Assembly (NCBI RefSeq): GCF_004745945.1
Contig: NZ_SRLE01000008.1
Span: 1-64,000, forward strand
Length of the DNA: 64,000 nucleotides
From: Mangrovimicrobium sediminis
GTDB taxonomy: Bacteria > Pseudomonadota > Gammaproteobacteria > Pseudomonadales > Halieaceae
Reading direction: 5' to 3'
Every line of letters starts with the position of its first letter. Position 1 is the stretch's first letter. Made by a program: the position numbers and the translations under genes. Below the pieces are notes generated by a model. That model did not search any database. It was not told the DNA's origin and saw nothing but the letters and a program-made list of their open reading frames with translations. Shown in pieces: positions 43,001 through 50,704 of this stretch.

Positions 43001-45610
43001 GCGCCGCTGCTGCAGCTGGCGAAAACCGGTCCGGCGGTGGTGAGTGCCGGCAGCCAGGCCACTTACACCCTCAGCTACAGCAATACCGGGCACGACACCG
43101 CGACCGGGCTGGTGCTGCGCGACACCCTGCCCGCCAATACCACGCTGGTGTCCTCGAGCCCGTCGGGCAAGCCCAAGGGAGGGTCCGTAACCTGGAACCT
43201 GCCGGACCTGCCGGCGGGGGGCAGCGGCGCGATTTTGCTGACCCTTGCTGTCGACTCGCCGCTGCCCAGCGGCACCCGGCTGGTCAACCAGGCCAGCCTG
43301 TCCAGCGCGGAACTGCTCCCGGTGACCGCCACCGCGCGCACGGACGTGTCCAGCGCGCCGATCCTCCGGCTGGACAAGCGCGCTACCCGCGATTTCGTCG
43401 CCGCTGGTGAGCAGCTCACCTATACCCTGGACTACAGCAACCAGGGCAACAGCAATGCCGCCGGCGTGGTCCTGGTCGACCACCTGCCCCCGGAGGTCAG
43501 CTTCGTCTCGGCCACCGGCGGCGGCAGCCCCAGCGGCGCCGATGTCACCTGGAACATCGGCAGCCTGCCCGCGGGCAGCAGCGGCAGCGTCTCGGTGACG
43601 GTGCAGGTGGACAGCCCGATCAGCAGCGGTATCGTGATTCCCAACGCGGCCTCGATCAGCGCCACCGGCGTGCCGCCGCTGGCCGCGCCGCTGGTGCCGG
43701 TGCTGGTGCTCTCGGCGCCGCAGTTCACCCTCGACAAGCAGGCTTCCGCGTCGGTTGTCGACGCCGGCGGCACGGTCAGTTTCGAGATCGACTATTTCAA
43801 TGGCGGTACCGACACCGCCACCGGTGTCGTGCTCACCGACCAGGTGCCCGCCAATACCAGCTTTGTCTCGGCCTCGGCCGGGGGCAGCGAAGCCGGCGGG
43901 GTGGTCAGCTGGAACCTGGGGTCGGTACCGGCGCTCAGCGGCGGCAAGGTGACGGTAACCCTGCAGATCGATGAACCGCTGGCCAACGGTACCGTGATCA
44001 GCAACCAGGCGGAGCTGACCAGCAACGAGACCGCCGCCCTGACCGGCGGTACCGGGTTTGTCGTCTCCAGTGCGCCGCAGCTGGCCCTGGCCAAGCAAAG
44101 TCAGCCCGGGGCGGTGGTCCAGGCGGGACAGGACGTCACCTACACCCTGCGCCTGGAAAATAACGGCAGCGACAGCGCCGACCACATCGCGGTGGTGGAC
44201 GACCTGCCCGCGGGCGCCAGCGCGGTGAGCATCGGCCAGGGCGGCAGTTTCGACGCCGCGACTTCGCGGGTGAGCTGGAACATTCCCGCACTTGCCGCCG
44301 GTGCCTCGCTGGTATTCGACTACACGCTGCGCGTGCCCACCGGGCTCGCCAACGGCTCGAGCTGGACCAACCGCGCCGCGGCCAGTGCGCGCAACGCGGC
44401 GCCGGCCAGCGCGTCGCGCACGCTGACCATCGCCAGCCAGGCGCGGCTGGAACTGCGCAAGAGCGGCGGCAACAGCGTCAACGCCGGGGAGAACCTGACC
44501 TACACCCTGGAATACGCGAACACCGGGAACGCGGTGGCCAGCAATGCAATCCTGCGCGACACGCTGCCCGCGGGCCTGCTGTTCGTCGCCGCCAGCGATG
44601 CCGGCGCGCACAATGCGGGCGTGGTGACCTGGGCCCTGGGCGACCTCGCCCCGGGCGCTTCGGGCAGCGTAGAACTCACCCTGCAGGCGCCGCTGGGCGC
44701 GCTGGACGGCACGCTCTACGCCAATACCGCCGAGCTGGCCGCCGCCAACGCACAGGCGGTGGTGGCGCATGCCCAGAGCAGCGTGCGCAGCCATGTCGAA
44801 CTGGATGTCGCGATCAGTGCCGGCCCGTCACCGGTCGCGCCGGGCGACGCCGTGGTGTACACGATCACCTACCACAATGCGGGCAACGAGGATGCCTCCA
44901 ATGCGACCCTGCGCGCCTCGTTGCCGGCGAACGCCGTGTTTGCCAGTGCCAACAATAGCGGTGCCCCGTCAGGGGGTGATGTGCTTTGGAACCTGGGCAC
45001 TCTCGCCGCGGGGGACAGCGGTAGCGTGAGCTTCACCGTGGATGCGAACACGCCGCTCCCCGATGGCACCGCACTGCCGAGCACGGCAACCCTGGCCGCG
45101 GACCTCGGCCTGCCGGACAGCGCGTCCACCGCGGTCGCGGTGGCCAGCTCGCCGCTGGTGGTCGTGGTCAAGGCAGCCGACCTCGCCGAGGCAGAGGTCG
45201 GCGACATCATTACCTTCGGCATCGGCCTGGCCAACTTCGGCAACGCGGTGGCCGGGGGCGTCAGCGTTATCGACGCCCTGCCGCCGGAGCTGGCGCTGTT
45301 GTCGGTGGATGCCGGCGGGATCGTCGACCAGGACGCCAACACGGTCACCTGGGACCTGGGCGACCTGGCGCCGGACGGTTCGATCGTCATTCTCAGCGTG
45401 CGTGCACAGGTGATTGCGCCCACCGATGCCATCGTCAACACGGCGACCATCGATTACGCGCAACTGGTGTCGCCGTTCTCGTTCAGCACCGGCGTCGCCG
45501 CGGCGGGTGCGACCGCGGTCCCGGTGCCCGCGCTGCCGCTGGCCTGGTTGTGGCTGTCACTGATTTTCGTACTGGGTGCGGCGGCGAGGGTATACTACCG
45601 CGGCTCGTGA
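40034..45610 (+). CDS. Giant exported protein with 14 DUF11 repeats and VPALP C-terminal anchor
   Basis: A 1858-residue predicted surface protein. Signal peptide to about residue 27 (MSAKTLLRYWLWLCLLPGLL...ASA), then an N-terminal beta domain with four cysteines or fewer to about 150. Fourteen tandem DUF11-type repeats of about 119 residues follow (357-bp period). Each runs KxxSRxxVxAGexxxYTLxYxNxG, then TATGVVLxDxLP, FVSAxGGG, VTWNLGxLxAG and SPLxNGTVLxNxAxI, ending SSAPxL. Copies differ substantially, so the array is old. The tail VPVPALPLAWLWLSLIFVLG plus Arg/Tyr residues looks like a sorting or anchoring signal. ATG 40034 has GGAG nine bases upstream; -10-like TATATT lies at 40002. It is divergent from serA. 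Function unknown; adhesin or structural stalk is plausible. Confidence 0.88.
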   Translation: MSAKTLLRYWLWLCLLPGLLLAGLASAATVSLTLSSYPAQPVTGQVLTYRATWVAGTGPPCFGDLIVSLPASGATFLDSNPGGSFESANNRVRWSNIRFHNNTGDRWVRVLVTAAGGSLPAASARVTGGCSTSTGPQAGPVVNPGAQPHLTLDKTASRTTAGAGEQISYTLTYANNGSGDATGVVLTDTLPADVLFYSASGGGAHAAGTVTWNIGTIPAGASGAVSATVTVASPIANGTVLANTAELASNELAAVNAGPVNVTATSAPVLSVLKQAPGPQVAAGQVFTYLIDYANSGTDTATGVVVTDTLPSGLAFVSATGGGSHSNGVVTWNLPDLGAGAAHQLSLTAKVASPISDGSVLGNAISITSAQTGIVAGPTVDVTASSAPVLELQKTVSRATANAGERLVYTLTYSNTGSDTATGVQLQDVLPPDTLYVSDTGGGAVSGQQVTWNLGKLRAGEGGSIQLQADIVTPIADGTVLHNTASLLSAQVSQPTTAFADTRVSSAPVLSVEKQVSRNRVQDGDSFVYTITYANTGTDAATNVVLEDALPADTVFVSATGGGVYAAPTNSVSWSLGTLAAGARDSVTVTLRTAVPLADGTVLVNSASIDADQTSPVSAASEPSRVTVSSAPLLLVDLTPSQTRTTPGSTLVYTLDFANFGTDAGSGTQLEFLAAPGTRITGAGAGGVVSGDVVNWSFGNFPAGALGSVTVTVEVDSPLANGTRLSPLAGIAATGGHLDLASTTTVVDSAPLLSLSKRASRTQVQPGDSLVYTLAFDNSGTDAAGDVVLRDFLPAGVSFVSASAGGTESGGVVTWNLGDLAAPAAGSVTLTVRVNSPLPDGTLLENLASIESTATSPVSASHRISVSSQPDLSIRKSVSSSTVVPGNTLVYTLEYANNGTDQATGVVLEDHLPDNVTFVRASGGGSESSPGIVQWSIGTLAAGARSSVTVEVTVDSPLANGTVLHNVATIDGDQGGPRSSPVVDVRVSSAPLLQLAKTGPAVVSAGSQATYTLSYSNTGHDTATGLVLRDTLPANTTLVSSSPSGKPKGGSVTWNLPDLPAGGSGAILLTLAVDSPLPSGTRLVNQASLSSAELLPVTATARTDVSSAPILRLDKRATRDFVAAGEQLTYTLDYSNQGNSNAAGVVLVDHLPPEVSFVSATGGGSPSGADVTWNIGSLPAGSSGSVSVTVQVDSPISSGIVIPNAASISATGVPPLAAPLVPVLVLSAPQFTLDKQASASVVDAGGTVSFEIDYFNGGTDTATGVVLTDQVPANTSFVSASAGGSEAGGVVSWNLGSVPALSGGKVTVTLQIDEPLANGTVISNQAELTSNETAALTGGTGFVVSSAPQLALAKQSQPGAVVQAGQDVTYTLRLENNGSDSADHIAVVDDLPAGASAVSIGQGGSFDAATSRVSWNIPALAAGASLVFDYTLRVPTGLANGSSWTNRAAASARNAAPASASRTLTIASQARLELRKSGGNSVNAGENLTYTLEYANTGNAVASNAILRDTLPAGLLFVAASDAGAHNAGVVTWALGDLAPGASGSVELTLQAPLGALDGTLYANTAELAAANAQAVVAHAQSSVRSHVELDVAISAGPSPVAPGDAVVYTITYHNAGNEDASNATLRASLPANAVFASANNSGAPSGGDVLWNLGTLAAGDSGSVSFTVDANTPLPDGTALPSTATLAADLGLPDSASTAVAVASSPLVVVVKAADLAEAEVGDIITFGIGLANFGNAVAGGVSVIDALPPELALLSVDAGGIVDQDANTVTWDLGDLAPDGSIVILSVRAQVIAPTDAIVNTATIDYAQLVSPFSFSTGVAAAGATAVPVPALPLAWLWLSLIFVLGAAARVYYRGS

Positions 45611-45687
45611 GCGGCCCGGCCGGGCCGCTCGCTCCCGCGAGCCAACGCGATACCGAACAGCGATACCGTACAACCCAGGAGTCTCCC

Positions 45688-47088
45688 TTGGCCGACAACC
45701 CCTGTCCCCCGCTCGCCCAGCTCGAAGCCATCGTCGGCGCCGGGCGGGTATTCACCGATGCCGATTCCCTCGAGCACTACGGCCGCGACTGGACCCGCTT
45801 CTACCCCCCGGCCCCCTGCGCCGTGGTGCTTCCCGGCAGCATCGAGGAAGTGCAGGCCATCGTGCACCTGGCGGCCGCGGAGAACCTGGCCATCGTGCCC
45901 TCCGGCGGGCGCACTGGCCTCAGCGCCGGCGGCGTCGCCACCCGCGGCGAACTGGTGCTGGCCCTGGACCGCATGAACCGCATCGAGGATTTCAACCCGG
46001 TGGACCGCACCGTGCGCTGCGGCGCCGGCGTGGTCACCGAGCAGCTGCAGCAGTTCGCGGCGGACCAGGGCCTGTTCTACCCGGTGGATTTCGCGTCCTC
46101 CGGCTCCAGCCAGATCGGCGGCAACATCTCCACCAACGCCGGCGGCATCAAGGTCATCCGCCACGGCATGACCCGCGACTGGGTGGCCGGTCTCAAGCTG
46201 GTCACCGGCACCGGCGAGTTGCTGGACCTCAACCGCGGCCTGGTCAAGAACAACACCGGCTACGACCTGCGCCACCTCGTAATTGGCGCCGAGGGCACCC
46301 TCGGCGTGGTGGTCGAGGCCACCATGCAACTGGACCAGGCGCCGAAAGACCTCGCGGTCATGGTGCTCGGCGTGCCCGACATGCCGGCCCTCATGCGCGT
46401 GCTCGGCGCCTTCCGCGAACAGCTCACCCTCAGCGCCTTCGAGTTCTTCTCCGAGCCGGCGCTGGCCAAGGTGGTCGCCCACCAGGGCCTGCCGCGCCCC
46501 TTCGAGACCGAGGCGCCCTACTACGCCCTGCTCGAATTCGAGCAGTCCGGCGAGGTGGACATGGACGCGGCGATGGCGGTGTTCGAGGACTGCGTCGGCG
46601 AGGGCTGGGTGCTCGACGGCACGATCAGCCAGAGCCTCACCCAGGCGGAAAACCTATGGCGCCTGCGCGAGGACATCTCGGAGACCATCACGCCCTGGAC
46701 GCCCTACAAGAACGACATCTCGACGGTCATCTCCAAGGTGCCGGACTTCCTCGACGAGGTCGAGGCGGTGGTCAACGCCGCTTACCCGGACTTCGAGATC
46801 ATCTGGTTCGGGCACATCGGCGATGGCAATGTGCACCTCAACATCCTCAAGCCCGAGGGGCTGGATATCGACCTCTTCCGCGAGCAGTGCGGCGAGGTCT
46901 CGAAGCTCGTGTTCGATATCGTCCAGCGTTATGGGGGCAGTGTTTCTGCCGAGCATGGGGTGGGGCTGCTGAAGAAGGACTACCTGCAGTATTCGCGCTC
47001 GCCGGCGGAAATCGAGATCATGCGGCAGATCAAGCGGGCCTTCGATCCGCAGGGGATCATGAATCCCGGGAAGATTTTCGATCTTTGA
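45688..47088 (+). CDS. FAD-linked oxidase, probable D-2-hydroxyglutarate dehydrogenase
   Basis: A 466-residue FAD enzyme of the GlcD / D-lactate / D-2-hydroxyglutarate dehydrogenase family. The FAD-binding PCMH domain shows VPSGGRTGLSAGGVA near residue 72, GQIGGNISTNAGG-like SQIGGNISTNAGGIKVIR near 140 and IGAEGTLGVVVEATM near 200. The C-terminal domain ends with HIGDGNVHLNIL and SAEHGVGLLKKDYL, which carry substrate and metal residues. The TTG at 45688 has AGGAG six bases upstream and starts ADNPCPPL. In pseudomonads the serA neighbour of this type oxidises D-2-hydroxyglutarate made by SerA; the same role is inferred here. Its stop codon is part of an octamer repeat. Confidence 0.85.
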   Translation: MADNPCPPLAQLEAIVGAGRVFTDADSLEHYGRDWTRFYPPAPCAVVLPGSIEEVQAIVHLAAAENLAIVPSGGRTGLSAGGVATRGELVLALDRMNRIEDFNPVDRTVRCGAGVVTEQLQQFAADQGLFYPVDFASSGSSQIGGNISTNAGGIKVIRHGMTRDWVAGLKLVTGTGELLDLNRGLVKNNTGYDLRHLVIGAEGTLGVVVEATMQLDQAPKDLAVMVLGVPDMPALMRVLGAFREQLTLSAFEFFSEPALAKVVAHQGLPRPFETEAPYYALLEFEQSGEVDMDAAMAVFEDCVGEGWVLDGTISQSLTQAENLWRLREDISETITPWTPYKNDISTVISKVPDFLDEVEAVVNAAYPDFEIIWFGHIGDGNVHLNILKPEGLDIDLFREQCGEVSKLVFDIVQRYGGSVSAEHGVGLLKKDYLQYSRSPAEIEIMRQIKRAFDPQGIMNPGKIFDL

Positions 47089-47125
47089 CTTCGTGACTTT
47101 GTGACTTCGTGACTTTGTGACTTCG
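47086..47125. repeat. Octanucleotide tandem repeat, 5 x TGACTT(C/T)G
   Basis: Five units of 8 bp start at 47086, 47094, 47102, 47110 and 47118; the seventh base alternates C, T, C, T, C. The first unit contains the stop codon TGA of the FAD oxidase, so the array abuts the coding end directly. Length changes would leave the protein intact. Confidence 0.85.
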
Positions 47126-47153
47126 CGAGCTGTTGGATTGGGTATTACCCGTC

Positions 47154-47346
47154 GCCCCGCACCTGCCCGTACCCCGGCAAAACGGCCACAAGCTCCGCCG
47201 CGTTTGTGGGCTGCTGCGCAACTCGACCAAAAATCGCTGCGCGATTTTTTGGGACTCGGACAGTGCTCGCAGAAAGCCCCCACAAACGCGGCTCCGCAAA
47301 AAGCGGTGGCCTGATTGTTTTGCCGGGGTACGGGCAGGCGCGGGGC
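47154..47346. repeat. Nested long-hairpin element 1
   Basis: A 193-bp element built from nested inverted repeats. Outer arms 47154-47183 and 47317-47346 pair over 30 bp with one mismatch (arm contains CCTGCCCGTACCCCGG). Inside them GGCCAC/GTGGCC (47184, 47306) and a 16-18-bp arm pair (47197-47212 with 47275-47292, two extra bases) continue the stem. The 62-bp core at 47209-47270 has a small hairpin AAAAATCGC-TGC-GCGATTTTT. The core recurs inverted in element 2; the arms do not. It is followed by CTTTTTT on the plus strand, so it might also end transcription of the oxidase gene. Confidence 0.85.
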
Positions 47347-47516
47347 TTTTTTCGGATATTCTGCAGGTGTCAAATGACGCGAGAAACCGATTGTCGCCAC
47401 AGTTTCATTCGAAAAATCGAAGTGTTCACTGAGGTGGGAAATCGACTGGACTGGCAGCGAAGTGCCAACAGGGCAGCTTTGAAATCCGGTCCAACCGTCA
47501 CCGGAGCGAGCACGTC

Positions 47517-47694
47517 CGTCATCACCCGCCCTTCGAAACAATCAGGCCGCGCTTTTAGCGCAGCTGCGTTTTCAGGCGCTTTCAGCGAGCACTGTTCGAG
47601 TCCCAAAAAATCGCGCAGCGATTTTTGGTCGAGTTGCGCAGCAGCCTGAAAACGCAGCGGAGCGTGCGGCCGTTTCGAAGGGCGGGTGATGACG
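47517..47694. repeat. Nested long-hairpin element 2 (inverted core copy)
   Basis: A 178-bp element. Outer arms 47517-47539 and 47672-47694 are perfectly complementary over 23 bp (CGTCATCACCCGCCCTTCG...). An inner arm pair GCTGCGTTTTCAGGC (47563-47577) with its complement (47644-47658) is perfect over 15 bp. The core 47585-47646 is the reverse complement of the element 1 core at 61 of 62 positions. The arms are unrelated to those of element 1. The 170 bp between the two elements show no gene. Confidence 0.85.
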
Positions 47695-47770
47695 GGCGGG
47701 CGGTAGTCTGCGCCCGCTACATCGGCATTTCATGTAGACCTGTAAGCCACATTCGCATAGCGATCTTCAG

Positions 47771-47805
47771 TCGGATTGTGCAGCAGCCTGGAAACGCAGC
47801 GGAGG
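47771..47805. repeat. Fragment of the hairpin-element core/arm
   Basis: The stretch TTGTGCAGCAGCCTGGAAAC and the following CGCAGCGGAG closely match 47632-47664 at the right side of element 2, with a few substitutions. It lacks a partner arm, so it is a partial or decayed copy, just before the end of srkA. Confidence 0.65.
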
Positions 47806-47829
47806 GGGCGGGCGTGAGTCTGGGCCCGG

Positions 47830-48807
47830 TCACAATAGCCGCAACGGCTCCTCCTGCAACGCCGCCAACTGCTCCCGCAACTCGAGGATGTGCTCCGCCC
47901 AGTAGCGCTCCGTATTGAACCAGGTAAACGTGCGCGGGAAGGCCGGGTCGTCCCAGCGCCGCGCCAGCCAGGCCGCGTAGTTCACCAGCCGCAGGGTGCG
48001 TAGCGGCTCGATCCAGCGCAACTGCCGCGGGTCGAAATCGGCGAATTCGTTGTAGCCCTCGATCAGCTCGGACAGCTGCAACTCGCGCTCGTGATTGGCA
48101 CCGGACAGGAACATCCACAGGTCCTGGATCGCTGGCGCCGAAACGCAGTCATCGAGGTCGACGAAGTGGGCCACGTCATCGCGCCACAGGATGTTGCCGA
48201 CGTGGCAGTCGCCGTGCACGCGGATCTCGTCCGCAGGTTCCGCGCGATAGTTCGCCGATACCGCTTTGACCAGGTCGGCGGTGAGGGATTCGTAAGCGGG
48301 GCGCAGTTCGCGCGGGATGAAGTCCTGCAGCAGGAACTCGCGGTTCTCCACCAGCATGCGCTGCACGCAGATGCGCGGCCGGTGGGCGAACTCACTCGCA
48401 GCGCCCACCGCGTGGATGCGGCCCAGGGTGCGGCCCAGCACCAGCAGGTTGTCCGGGTTGTCGAGCTCCGGCGGGTAGCCGCCGCGGCGCGGGAACAGGG
48501 CGAACAGGAAGCCGGCGTGCTCGTGCAGGGTGTTGCCGTCGTCATCGGCCAGGGGCGCGACCACCGAGATGTCGGCGTCGGCCAGCTCCAGGGTGAAGGC
48601 GTGTTCTTCCTCGACCTGCTCGCGGCGCCAGCGGCCCGGGCGGTAGAACTTGGCGACCAGGGGTTGGTCGTCCTCGATGCCCACCTGGTAGACGCGGTTT
48701 TCGTAGCTGTTGAGGGCCAGCAGGCGGGCGTCGCACAGGCGGCCGGTGGATTCCACCGCGGCCATGACCATCTCGGGGGTTAGGGCGTCGTAGGGATGAC
48801 CGCTCAA
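47830..48807 (-). CDS. srkA: Stress response kinase SrkA (YihE/RdoA)
   Basis: A 325-residue Ser/Thr kinase of the aminoglycoside-phosphotransferase fold that protects cells under envelope and oxidative stress in E. coli. Features: NSYENRVYQVGIEDDQPLVAKFYRP near residue 33 (nucleotide loop and Lys), EEEHAFTLELADADISVVAP, RVHGDCHVGNILWRDD near 198 (catalytic loop HGDxHxxN) and HFVDLDDCVSAPAIQDLWMF (metal Asp). The start is a TTG at 48807 preceded by a GAGGT. It is 15 bp behind comF on the same strand. Confidence 0.92.
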   Translation of the reverse strand: MSGHPYDALTPEMVMAAVESTGRLCDARLLALNSYENRVYQVGIEDDQPLVAKFYRPGRWRREQVEEEHAFTLELADADISVVAPLADDDGNTLHEHAGFLFALFPRRGGYPPELDNPDNLLVLGRTLGRIHAVGAASEFAHRPRICVQRMLVENREFLLQDFIPRELRPAYESLTADLVKAVSANYRAEPADEIRVHGDCHVGNILWRDDVAHFVDLDDCVSAPAIQDLWMFLSGANHERELQLSELIEGYNEFADFDPRQLRWIEPLRTLRLVNYAAWLARRWDDPAFPRTFTWFNTERYWAEHILELREQLAALQEEPLRLL

Positions 48808-48822
48808 TTGTCTTACCTCGGT

Positions 48823-49527
48823 TCAACCGCCCGGCGCCGGTGTGCGCGCCAGGCACCAGATTTCCACGTGCGCCGCGCCGGCCGCGCGCAGGGTACGGGC
48901 AGCTTCCGCGGCGGTTGCGCCGGTGGTGAGCACGTCGTCCACCACGGCAATGCGGAGGTTGTCACAGGGCCTGCGCGCAGTAAAGGCGCCGCGCAGGTTG
49001 CGTGAGCGGGCGCGGGCGTCCATCGCCGCCTGTGCCGGGGTCGCGCGGTTGCGCGCCAGGCGGCGGGAGTCCAGCCGGGCGCCGGGCAGCGCGTGGGCGA
49101 GTTGCGCGGCGAGCAGCTCGGCCTGGTTGTAGCCGCGCGCCAGGCGCCGGCGCCAGTGCATGGGCACCGGTACCAGCAGGTCGATGCCCGGGTCCGGGGT
49201 GGCGCGCGCCAGCCACAGGTCGGCGAGCAGGGCGGTGAGGTCCTCCTCGCCGGCAAACTTCCAGCGCTGGATCAGGTACCCCAGGTACTCGCCGTACAGC
49301 CAGGGGGCGACCACGCGGTCGAAGGCCGGGGGATCGCGCTGGCAATCCGGACACAGGCCGGACGCGGGCAGGGGCAGGGCGCAGCGCCAGCAGGCGAGCG
49401 TATTGGGCGGCAGCTCGTCGCGGCAGCCCACGCACAGCGGCAGCCGGTTGTGGGCCGGCAACTGGCACAGCCGGCAGGTGGCCGGGAACAGTGCATCGAA
49501 CACGGCCCCGAGAACGCTGTTAACCAC
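48823..49527 (-). CDS. ComF-family phosphoribosyltransferase-like protein
   Basis: A 234-residue ComF-type protein linked in some bacteria to DNA uptake. N-terminal zinc-binding cysteines are visible (CRLC near 18, CVGC, CWRC, CPDC). The PRPP-binding loop reads RIAVVDDVLTTGATAAEAA near 193, and VPVPMHWRRRLARGYNQAE is a typical ComF block. The start is set at GTG 49527, which lies inside the predicted BirA operator; a GTG at 49503 would give a slightly shorter protein. comF divergent from bioB is a common gammaproteobacterial arrangement. Confidence 0.88.
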   Translation of the reverse strand: MVNSVLGAVFDALFPATCRLCQLPAHNRLPLCVGCRDELPPNTLACWRCALPLPASGLCPDCQRDPPAFDRVVAPWLYGEYLGYLIQRWKFAGEEDLTALLADLWLARATPDPGIDLLVPVPMHWRRRLARGYNQAELLAAQLAHALPGARLDSRRLARNRATPAQAAMDARARSRNLRGAFTARRPCDNLRIAVVDDVLTTGATAAEAARTLRAAGAAHVEIWCLARTPAPGG

Positions 49528-49549
49528 AAGGGTCGATTCTGGTTGACAG
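49517..49549. promoter_or_regulatory. BirA-type biotin operator
   Basis: CTGTTAACC (49517-49525) and GGTTGACAG (49541-49549) form an inverted repeat with one mismatch and a 15-bp spacer. This matches the layout of known BirA sites in proteobacteria (TTGTAAACC-like half-sites 14-16 bp apart). It overlaps the -35 hexamer of the bioB promoter and the start codon of comF, so holo-BirA binding would be expected to repress bioBF(HC)D and perhaps comF. A BirA with a DNA-binding domain must exist elsewhere in the genome. Confidence 0.8.
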
Positions 49550-49570
49550 GTTTTCGCCCCCGGCTATCAT
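49543..49570 (+). promoter_or_regulatory. Sigma-70 promoter of the biotin operon
   Basis: A consensus -35 TTGACA at 49543-49548 and -10 TATCAT at 49565-49570 with a 16-bp spacer. It lies 36 bp upstream of the bioB ATG and overlaps the BirA-type operator. Confidence 0.8.
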
Positions 49571-49606
49571 GCAGAAGATCCCTTTCGAAAAGCCAACAGG
49601 TGAGTC

Positions 49607-50695
49607 ATGACCGACATCGCAGCCCACGCCGTGCGCGCCAGCCAGGACGCCCCCGAGATTCGCCACGACTGGAGCCGCGATGAGGTGCAGGCGCTGTTCG
49701 CACTGCCCTTTAACGACCTGCTGTTCCGCGCCCACAGCGTGCACCGCCGCTATTTTGACCCGAACGAGGTCCAGGTCAGCACCCTGCTTTCCATCAAAAC
49801 CGGCGCCTGTCCCGAGGACTGCGCCTACTGCCCGCAGAGCGCGCGCTACGACACCGGCCTGGAAGCCGAAAAGTTGATGCAGGTGCAGACGGTGCTGGAG
49901 CAGGCGCGCGCCGCCAAGGCCGCCGGCGCCACGCGCTTCTGCATGGGCGCCGCCTGGCGCTCGCCCAAGCCGCGCGAGATGCCCCACGTGGTGGCCATGG
50001 TGCAGGAAGTGCGCGCCCTGGGCATGGAGACCTGCATGACCCTGGGCATGCTCGACCGCGAGCAGGCGCAGGCCCTGGCCGAGGCGGGCCTCGATTACTA
50101 CAACCACAACCTGGACACCTCGCCGGAGTTCTACGGCGATATCATCACCACCCGCACCTACCAGGATCGCCTGGACACCCTCGCCAACGTGCGCGAGGCG
50201 GGCATGAAGGTCTGCTGCGGCGGCATCGTCGGCATGGGCGAATCCGCCAGCGACCGCGCCGGCCTGTTGCAGCAGCTGGCCACCTTGCCGGAACACCCGG
50301 AGAGCGTGCCTATCAATATGCTGGTGCGCGTGCCGGGCACACCGCTGGAGGACGAGCCGGAGCTGGACCCCTTCGAGTTCATCCGCACCATCGCCGTGGC
50401 GCGCATCCTCATGCCCGCCTCCCACGTGCGCCTGTCCGCCGGCCGCGAGGAGATGAACGAGCAGATGCACGCGCTGGCTTACTTCGCCGGCGCCAACTCC
50501 ATCTTCTACGGCGAGAAACTGCTGACCACCGCCAACCCCGAGGCCAACCGCGACATGGCCCTGTTCGCGCGCCTGGGCATCCAGCCCGAGAAGCGCGAGC
50601 TGGCCGCCGAGCCGGAAACCCCCAGCCCGCACTTCTACGACGCTGCGGCGGGCCGCGTGCCGGCGGACTGCCCGAGGTCGGCGGGCAACGCCTGA
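49607..50695 (+). CDS. bioB: Biotin synthase BioB
   Basis: Radical-SAM enzyme inserting sulfur into dethiobiotin; 362 residues. The radical-SAM cluster motif [13 protein letters not shown] places the three cysteines at 68, 72 and 75. Conserved blocks follow: [67 protein letters not shown] and [31 protein letters not shown] carries the Arg ligand of the second cluster. AGGTGA precedes the ATG. It is the first gene of the bio operon. Confidence 0.97.
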   Translation: MTDIAAHAVRASQDAPEIRHDWSRDEVQALFALPFNDLLFRAHSVHRRYFDPNEVQVSTLLSIKTGACPEDCAYCPQSARYDTGLEAEKLMQVQTVLEQARAAKAAGATRFCMGAAWRSPKPREMPHVVAMVQEVRALGMETCMTLGMLDREQAQALAEAGLDYYNHNLDTSPEFYGDIITTRTYQDRLDTLANVREAGMKVCCGGIVGMGESASDRAGLLQQLATLPEHPESVPINMLVRVPGTPLEDEPELDPFEFIRTIAVARILMPASHVRLSAGREEMNEQMHALAYFAGANSIFYGEKLLTTANPEANRDMALFARLGIQPEKRELAAEPETPSPHFYDAAAGRVPADCPRSAGNA

Positions 50696-50704
50696 CCGCG
50701 CACC

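Noticed and set aside
41582-44794. A 1070-codon open frame on the minus strand, opposite the DUF11 gene.
   Set aside because: It is the shadow of a GC-rich repetitive coding region. Its translation is rich in Arg, Gly, His and Gln with no domain, and the plus-strand frame shows clear DUF11 repeats.
40500-45500. The 357-bp periodicity as a DNA-level tandem repeat or satellite.
   Set aside because: The period is in the protein (DUF11 domains); nucleotide identity between units is low, so it is a coding repeat.
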